NCBI GenBank assembly: GCA_014382715.1
Contig: JACNJD010000238.1
Coordinates: 1-44,896, forward strand
From: Candidatus Desulfacyla euxinica
GTDB lineage: Bacteria; Desulfobacterota; DSM-4660; Desulfatiglandales; Desulfatiglandaceae
Direction of reading: 5' to 3'
DNA length: 44,896 bases
Shown: positions 44,371 through 44,896 of the stretch, piece by piece
Layout of the letters: every line of letters begins with the position of its first letter
How positions within the stretch are numbered: the stretch's first letter is position 1
Translations under genes and position numbers: made by a program
Notes under the pieces: model-generated
Database searches by the model: none
The model's input: the letters and a program-made list of their open reading frames with translations, nothing else
Told to the model about the DNA's origin: nothing

Positions 44371-44896
44371 TTCACAATCGAATAGCTTTCCAACCGCATT
44401 TCCAACCTAAACAAACAATATGAGGAGTTAATCCCAGAAAAACCGGCTTCATTCTTGAAAACCAGTTATGAGAGCAGGAGAGCGGTAAGGGAATAACCAA
44501 GGCGCAAATGCTCCTGCTTAGGCAGTTGTTGGGTCAATTTCAGGCTCCTTAGAGGGGTTATTCGTCGAGCCCATAGGTAGGTTTGGGTTTATGCTAATTT
44601 GACAATTTTGTGGGTATTGAGGTACTATTTAGAGGTTCATGTTGGTCTCTGCCCATTTGCCACAATTGTGTTGGTAGCCCTCACTTATTTTGGCGGGTGT
44701 TAGGGTGAAGTAATGCACGTATTGTTAACTTGGCACATTCTCAATATATCTGCACCGGCCCATATTTGGTTTTTTGGCAACACATTGTATTTTTGAACTG
44801 ATAGCGTTATCAAAATGACGATACTCAGACTCGTATAATCACTTGCCTAATAGTGACTGAAGATGAACGAATTACTTTATGGTTATTACGGAACTA
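44371..44896. other. Right-edge region, no gene seen
   Basis: There is no convincing open frame on either strand. A weak sigma-70-type site (TTGACA 44599-44604, 18 bases, TACTAT 44623-44628) points right, so a gene may start beyond the window. The 3' flank of a tRNA is a common integration site, but I see no repeated tRNA end here. Confidence 0.5.

Noticed and set aside
44251-44896. Integration (att) site at tRNA-Arg
   Set aside because: The tRNA is complete, and I find no repeated 3' end and no integrase in the window.

Overview
The window looks like chromosome from an anaerobic Desulfobacterota (deltaproteobacterial, sulfate-reducer-like) bacterium. The evidence is a soluble heterodisulfide-reductase/NADH-dehydrogenase-like operon with a selenocysteine HdrA, a group 3b NiFe hydrogenase, DASS and TauE/SafE anion transporters, many two-component proteins, and intergenic REPIN-type palindromes and degenerate short tandem repeats. 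Everything here is read from sequence; no database search was run.

Layout. 1-1337: 3' part of a hybrid sensor kinase. 1544-1934: HigA-type antitoxin with only the tail of its toxin. 1987-9632 (minus strand): a redox operon, in transcription order: a short HdrA N-terminal domain with an in-frame UGA (selenocysteine) and a SECIS-like hairpin, a NuoE-like protein, a NuoF-like protein, a NuoG-HdrA fusion of 1077 aa, HdrC and HdrB. The short selenoprotein supplies the HdrA portion missing at the junction in the fusion. 9771-12368: PEP-synthase-like protein. 12846-17956: receiver, Cache sensor kinase, two more receivers, TauE/SafE transporter and a membrane protein. 18125-20333: DASS symporter and CBS protein. 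20454-22105: GAF sensor kinase and receiver. 22345-26391: hydrogenase operon hydB-hydG-hydD-hydA, with a sigma-54-type promoter upstream and a REPIN inside.

26.7-41.9 kb (plus strand) is an accessory island bounded by two copies of a 55-bp promoter-bearing direct repeat. It encodes a GH76-type lipoprotein (mannanase-like), a signalling cassette (sugar-binding-protein sensor with a degenerate kinase end, a receiver, and a degenerate AAA+ protein with a winged-helix end), a sigma-54-type promoter with tandem upstream sites, a GH5-GH18-CBM2 enzyme broken by one in-frame TAG, an AT-rich CBM5/12-GH18 chitinase, and a thaumatin-like lipoprotein. The set matches the polymers of fungal walls (mannan, chitin, beta-glucan). 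I propose a regulated chitin/fungal-wall-degrading locus in an anaerobe; this is inference.

41.97-44.33 kb returns to core-type genes: a CoA-disulfide/persulfide reductase with a rhodanese domain, a cyclic-nucleotide-binding protein and tRNA-Arg(CCG). The last ~530 bases show no convincing gene.

How the parts fit: the Hdr/Nuo-like complex and the hydrogenase would exchange electrons among NAD(P)H, ferredoxin, H2 and a thiol/disulfide partner. The transporters and kinases between them suggest sulfur-anion or carboxylate uptake under two-component control. The island would add secreted polysaccharide hydrolysis as a carbon source.
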